A stretch of 8,650 bases of DNA from Bacteroidota bacterium. Its GTDB lineage: Bacteria; Bacteroidota; Kryptoniia; Kryptoniales; JAKASW01. The notes beneath the pieces are model-generated. The model searched no databases. It worked only from the letters and a program-made list of their open reading frames with translations, and was not told the origin of the DNA. Positions 5,343 to 8,650 of the stretch are shown here, piece by piece. Within the stretch, counting starts at the first letter, position 1. Each line of letters opens with the position of its first letter. The stretch spans positions 1-8,650 of the forward strand of contig JAJYGB010000317.1 in assembly GCA_021785235.1 (NCBI GenBank), given 5' to 3'. The position numbers were made by a program, and so were the translations under genes.

Positions 5343-5699
5343 ATGGATAAGATAAATCTCGTCGAAAAACTCGGGCTGATCTCTGAATACTGGCACCCGA
5401 AGATTGTTGGTGAGATCAACGACTCGTTTGTCAAGCTCGTGAAGCTGAAAGGCGAGTTCATCTGGCATTCGCATGAAAACGAGGACGAAATGTTTCTCGT
5501 TCTAAGGGGAAAACTTCGGATTAAGCTTCGAAGTGGTGACATACTTTTGACAGAGGGCGAATTCTTCATAGTCCCGAAGGGAGTCGAGCACATGCCGGTT
5601 GCAGACGAGGAGGTGCACGCCTTGCTCCTAGAACCGAAGACGACACTAAACACCGGGAACGTCGTCAATGAGAATACAGTGGAAGCTGAATGGATCTGA
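5343..5699 (+). CDS. single-domain cupin protein
   Basis: A 118-residue small beta-barrel cupin with both motifs clear. Motif 1 is G37-x4-H42-S-H44-x4-E49-x6-G56 (in EFIWHSHENEDEMFLVLRG), and motif 2 is G72-x5-P78-K-G80-x2-H83 (GEFFIVPKGVEHMP). The predicted metal ligands are H42, H44, E49 and H83; the usual final Asn of motif 2 is replaced by Ala87. It belongs with the mannose-6-phosphate-isomerase-like single cupins, whose members include dioxygenases, isomerases and pure binding proteins, so the substrate is not known. It is cytosolic, with no signal peptide. GGAGG lies ten bases before the ATG. The MFS transporter gene starts 3 bases after its stop, so the two are probably translationally coupled and the cupin may act on or sense the transported compound. 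Confidence 0.9.
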   Translation: MDKINLVEKLGLISEYWHPKIVGEINDSFVKLVKLKGEFIWHSHENEDEMFLVLRGKLRIKLRSGDILLTEGEFFIVPKGVEHMPVADEEVHALLLEPKTTLNTGNVVNENTVEAEWI

Positions 5700-5702
5700 A
5701 TT

Positions 5703-6842
5703 ATGTTTAACGTCATCATACTTGGCCTTACATCCTTCTTCACCGACATCGCCAGCGAAATGGTGTACCCGCTCATCCCCTTCTTTCTTACGTCGGTACT
5801 CGGCGCGAGCCCTGCAGTCCTAGGTCTCATCGAAGGCGTCGCCGAAAGTGTAGCAAGCATCCTGAAAGTTTTCTCGGGATATATCTCAGACAAATTTAAG
5901 AAGAGGAAAATTCTGGCGATCAGCGGTTATTCGTCCTCAGCCGTAGGCAAATTTCTCCTATATGTTGCCAACAGCTGGGGCTTCGTTTTCGCGGGGCGCA
6001 TCGTGGACAGGCTCGGTAAAGGCATCCGGACCGCCCCGCGTGACGCACTCATAGCGGACAGCATCGATCCGGCGAAGAAGGGAACCGCATTCGGTCTGCA
6101 TCGCACCATGGATACGGCAGGCGCCGCGATAGGCGTTGTGCTTGCGTATTTATTCCTCACTCATTATTCCGGGGCGTATTCGAAGGTTTTCCTTTGGTCG
6201 CTTGTCCCGGCCGCTATCGGCGTGCTACTTCTGTTCTTCGCACGTGAGAATAAGGTGGAAACCACCGATAGAAAACCGCCTTCTTTCAAATGGAAAGTCC
6301 TGCCGCGCAAGCTCCAGCTGTTTCTCATAGTGGCGTTCATCTTTACGCTTGGGAATTCGTCGAACACCTTCCTCCTCCTTCGCTCGAAGGATATCGGTTT
6401 CACACCGGCCACTGCAATTCTTCTTTACCTTCTCTACAACGTCGTGTACGGCGCGGTATCTTATCCGGCGGGACGATTGTCGGACAGAATCGGGCGGAAG
6501 AGACTTCTCGTATTAGGGCACGTTTTTTACGGGCTCGTTTATCTCGGTTTCGCCTTTGTCTCGGGACCTCAGCACACCTGGTTCCTGTGGGGACTCTTCG
6601 GAATCTACGGACTCTATAGCGGTTTTACGGAGGGTATCGAGAAGGCGCTTGTTGCCGATCTCGCACCTGCCGAGATTCGCGCCACGGCGATCGGACTTCA
6701 TGCCATGATCCTCGGAATCGGCCTCTTCCCTGCTTCTTTCATCGCGGGAGAACTCTGGCAACATTTAGGACCGTCATTTGCGTTCTACTTCGGCGGCGGA
6801 ATGGGAATCATCGCTGCCATCGGACTCTTGCTCGTCCTCTGA
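5703..6842 (+). CDS. major facilitator superfamily transporter
   Basis: A 379-residue polytopic inner-membrane protein with about 12 hydrophobic segments. It has the MFS loop 2-3 motif (GYISDKFKKRK, 59-69) and its repeat after segment 8 (GRLSDRIGRKR, 257-267), a central hydrophilic loop near 181-202, and the conserved stretches DRLGKGIRTAPRDALIADS (102-120) and GFTEGIEKALVADLAP (307-322) that mark a bacterial MFS subgroup usually annotated as multidrug or unknown permeases. Proton-coupled transport is the family norm. The C-terminus ends right at the last hydrophobic segment, so it is slightly short but appears complete. It has only a weak ribosome binding site inside the cupin gene, consistent with coupling. 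The substrate cannot be inferred. Confidence 0.9.
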   Translation: MFNVIILGLTSFFTDIASEMVYPLIPFFLTSVLGASPAVLGLIEGVAESVASILKVFSGYISDKFKKRKILAISGYSSSAVGKFLLYVANSWGFVFAGRIVDRLGKGIRTAPRDALIADSIDPAKKGTAFGLHRTMDTAGAAIGVVLAYLFLTHYSGAYSKVFLWSLVPAAIGVLLLFFARENKVETTDRKPPSFKWKVLPRKLQLFLIVAFIFTLGNSSNTFLLLRSKDIGFTPATAILLYLLYNVVYGAVSYPAGRLSDRIGRKRLLVLGHVFYGLVYLGFAFVSGPQHTWFLWGLFGIYGLYSGFTEGIEKALVADLAPAEIRATAIGLHAMILGIGLFPASFIAGELWQHLGPSFAFYFGGGMGIIAAIGLLLVL

Positions 6843-6921
6843 TTTCTGCGGCCGGCCCGGGTGCAGTCTGGATCGACCGTGCCAACATCATGGTTGTCGA
6901 TTCAGGAATGTGTATCAATGT

Positions 6922-6950
6922 TTGAAATGCACGACCTCTCATGCTAAGTT
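6922..6950 (+). promoter_or_regulatory. candidate promoter before the SDR gene
   Basis: TTGAAA (6922-6927) and TAAGTT (6945-6950) are separated by 17 bases. The -35 is near consensus and the -10 is weak. A start near 6957 would leave about a 14-base leader with AGGAGG inside it. The rest of the 128-base gap after the MFS gene shows only GC-rich short palindromes just past the MFS stop codon and no T-run. Confidence 0.3.
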
Positions 6951-6970
6951 ATCGTGGACCAGGAGGTAGA

Positions 6971-7927
6971 ATGAGTTTGAACGCAGTCCTTGGAGCTGGC
7001 GGAGTTGTCGCGGATGAGCTGGCGAAGCGTCTCATCGCCGAGGGCGAAAGCGTAAGGCTGGTATCAAGGAGCGGAAGCTCTATGGAAGGCGCCACCGCCG
7101 TGAAAGCAGATGTGTCTCTGCCGGCCCAAACGATAGCTGCCGTCGAAGGTTCATCGGTTGTCTTCCTGTGCGTCGGTTTGAAATACGACAGGAGAGTATG
7201 GTCGGAGCTGTGGCCTCGGATCATGTCGAACACGATAGAGGCTTGTAAGCGAAGCGGCTCGAAGCTGGTTTTCTTTGACAACGTTTACGCGTACGGCAAA
7301 GTCGAGGGTCCGATGACCGAGTCGACGACATACAATCCATCCAGCAAGAAGGGCGAGATTCGAGCGGCGATCGCCACAAAGCTGATGGACGAGGTGAAAA
7401 GAGGAAGCCTCCGCGCTCTGATTGCCCGAGCGGCAGACTTCTACGGACCTTTCGCTGAAAAGGTGGCCGTTCCAAACTCTCTGGTATTCAACCGTCTGGT
7501 CGAAGGTAAGAAGCCCAACGTGCTCGCGCGAGCTGACAGGAAACACTCATACACTTTTACGCTCGACATGGCCGAAGCGCTTTACAGGTTGTCGACATCC
7601 GACGATGCGTACGGACAGGTCTGGCACTTGCCCACAGCACCGGACCCGCCGACGGGACGGGAGTTTGCCGCTCTCGCAGCTGACGCTTTCGGTTCGGAAC
7701 GGACCTACTCGGTCCTGTCGAGATGGATGCTGAGACCTGCGGGCATGTTTGACAGAACTATACACGAAATTTCGGAAATGTTGTACCAGAATGAGTACGA
7801 TTATATTTTCGATTCGTCAAAAATTCGGGGCGCCTTTGGCCTGAATGCCACTTCTTACATCGATGGCATTCGACAGACCGCTGCTTTCTACAAACAATCG
7901 GGAAGAAATCAAAAGGGAGTGAAATGA
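6971..7927 (+). CDS. NAD(P)-binding epimerase/dehydratase-like protein (extended SDR, atypical)
   Basis: A 318-residue Rossmann-fold protein of the extended short-chain dehydrogenase/NAD-dependent epimerase group. The N-terminal beta-alpha-beta nucleotide site is VLGAGGVVADELAKRL (G8xxG11xxA14). VFLCVG (64-69) forms beta4, LVFFDNVYAYGK (99-110) is the strand bearing the conserved NVY, and IARAADFYGP (151-160) is typical of the fold. At the usual YxxxK active-site location the sequence reads GEIRAAIATK (129-138), with arginine where tyrosine is expected, so catalysis or substrate may differ; NVYAYGK also offers a YxxxK (Y106/K110). AGGAGG four bases before the ATG at 6971 decides the start over an upstream in-frame ATG at 6941. 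Its last bases overlap the next gene by ATGA. Cytosolic; substrate unknown. Confidence 0.87.
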   Translation: MSLNAVLGAGGVVADELAKRLIAEGESVRLVSRSGSSMEGATAVKADVSLPAQTIAAVEGSSVVFLCVGLKYDRRVWSELWPRIMSNTIEACKRSGSKLVFFDNVYAYGKVEGPMTESTTYNPSSKKGEIRAAIATKLMDEVKRGSLRALIARAADFYGPFAEKVAVPNSLVFNRLVEGKKPNVLARADRKHSYTFTLDMAEALYRLSTSDDAYGQVWHLPTAPDPPTGREFAALAADAFGSERTYSVLSRWMLRPAGMFDRTIHEISEMLYQNEYDYIFDSSKIRGAFGLNATSYIDGIRQTAAFYKQSGRNQKGVK

Positions 7928-8502
7928 AAAAAGATAAGATAATTGAATTCCTGCTGGACGCGCTCCTCGCTGCTGTCGGCGCCATCCTGATCGGCCTGAT
8001 CTTTTTCGGTCGGGGGATCTTCAATTCCAATCGCGTCGGTTATCAGTTTCTATCGTTCGGTATCATCGGGGGATTCCTCTTCTCGAGCTTCCGCTTCTTG
8101 AAATTGTGGATGGCGGCGATCATCTTCGTTGTCCTTCTCGTTCTGAACGAGGTCGCGTTGCATCTGGGAAATTGGGATTTCATTTGGCAGGATGTCTTAT
8201 ACTTCGTCGCGATGGCATCCTCGGTTTTCTTCTTCGCCAGGTATTACATGCCGAAACTTGCCGGTACGATACTGAGCAGGTTGTTCGCTATAAGTTCTCT
8301 GTTCGCTATAGGATTCACGCTCGTGACAATCATCTTCTATTTCATTTTCGCCGCGAACCCGAACATACCTCGCTTCAATCTTGCCCAGATGATTTACTAT
8401 GACCTTGCTCAGGGATTTCTAGTGGGCTTCGGGCTCGGAGCTGGGGTCGAAGGGGCGGAATATGTGGTTAAGAGGACGATGAAAAGCGGGGCGCAAAGTT
8501 AA
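7924..8502 (+). CDS. small polytopic membrane protein of unknown function
   Basis: A 192-residue integral membrane protein with about six hydrophobic segments (near 11-29, 41-57, 62-80, 86-105, 118-144 and 165-183), a basic N-terminus (MKKDK) and a basic C-terminal tail (VKRTMKSG). No catalytic motif or recognised domain is visible. The ATG overlaps the SDR stop in ATGA and is preceded by AAGGGAG with a 4-base gap, so the two genes are certainly in one operon and probably translationally coupled. This may tie the SDR reaction to a membrane-located process, but that is inference. Base composition resembles the neighbouring genes. Confidence 0.8.
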   Translation: MKKDKIIEFLLDALLAAVGAILIGLIFFGRGIFNSNRVGYQFLSFGIIGGFLFSSFRFLKLWMAAIIFVVLLVLNEVALHLGNWDFIWQDVLYFVAMASSVFFFARYYMPKLAGTILSRLFAISSLFAIGFTLVTIIFYFIFAANPNIPRFNLAQMIYYDLAQGFLVGFGLGAGVEGAEYVVKRTMKSGAQS

Positions 8503-8532
8503 TCTTCCCTCTTCTGAGTCCATAAAATGGTG

Positions 8533-8549
8533 AAAATCGAAGCGATTTT
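8533..8549 (+). terminator. weak terminator-like hairpin after the membrane-protein gene
   Basis: AAAATCG-AAG-CGATTTT is a perfect 7-bp inverted repeat with a 3-base loop, 30 bases after the stop codon, followed by GCTTGTTTG rather than a solid T-run. It is in the right place to end the SDR/membrane-protein transcript, but the stem is AT-rich. The remaining bases to the window end show no supported gene. Confidence 0.3.
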
Positions 8550-8650
8550 GCTTGTTTGTGGTTGGTGGGAATGTCTCCGCGTTTTCGTGTTGCCACTGGA
8601 AGCGGGCAAACCGGCAGTCTATGTCAACGGTTGTTTCTCTTTCCTCTCAT

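Noticed and set aside
5321..5893. 190-codon minus-strand ORF opposite the cupin and MFS genes.
   Set aside because: Ser/Thr-rich antisense shadow; both cupin motifs and the MFS start lie on the other strand.
8527..8650. ORF starting MVKIEAILLVCGWW and open to the window edge on the plus strand.
   Set aside because: No ribosome binding site, no family resemblance, only 41 codons, and its first codons are the terminator-like inverted repeat at 8533-8549.
1..8650. CRISPR array, transposase, phage or toxin-antitoxin or defence genes.
   Set aside because: No regularly spaced repeats, terminal inverted repeats, or recognisable proteins of those types; the peroxiredoxin/winged-helix pair does not look like a toxin-antitoxin pair.

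Overview
The window is a bacterial chromosomal segment of roughly balanced base composition. Eleven convincing protein genes are packed on both strands, most with good purine-rich ribosome binding sites 4 to 10 bases before the start. There are no rRNA or tRNA genes, CRISPR arrays, insertion sequences or phage genes. The soluble acyl-ACP desaturase and the peroxide-removing enzyme point to an oxygen-exposed bacterium. The sequence alone does not identify the phylum; the Shine-Dalgarno use argues against a typical Bacteroidia genome.

Layout: (1) 61-1051, plus strand: a DinB/YfiT-type putative metalloenzyme and a nitrobindin-like heme-binding beta-barrel protein, 28 bases apart. (2) 1052-1205: a convergent junction with three small inverted repeats. 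(3) 1206-3684, minus strand, read right to left: a diiron acyl-ACP desaturase, a 246-base gap with a terminator-like structured element, a small DsrE-family protein, and a polytopic NicO/NiCoT-like membrane protein with a histidine-rich loop. (4) 3685-3964: a regulatory gap with a likely desaturase promoter, a 22-bp perfect palindrome and a possible 18-residue ORF. (5) 3965-4875, minus strand: a Prx6-type peroxiredoxin followed 2 bases later by a small winged-helix-like protein. (6) 4876-5342: a divergent promoter region with a 16-bp perfect palindrome near a candidate peroxiredoxin promoter, and a candidate promoter plus hairpin before the cupin gene. (7) 5343-6842, plus strand: a cupin and an MFS transporter, 3 bases apart. 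(8) 6971-8502, plus strand: an atypical SDR/epimerase-like protein and a small polytopic membrane protein with a 4-base start/stop overlap. (9) 8503-8650: no gene that can be supported.

The recurring theme is redox and metal handling: peroxide removal (peroxiredoxin), possible NO or peroxynitrite handling (nitrobindin), an oxygen-dependent lipid desaturase, a sulfur-relay-like DsrE fold, a probable metal transporter and a metal-binding cupin. That these genes work together is inference from adjacency only. No clear new multi-gene system is visible. The best leads are the attenuator-like leader before the DsrE gene, the coupled peroxiredoxin/winged-helix pair with its palindromic candidate operator, and the palindrome/small-ORF region before the desaturase.
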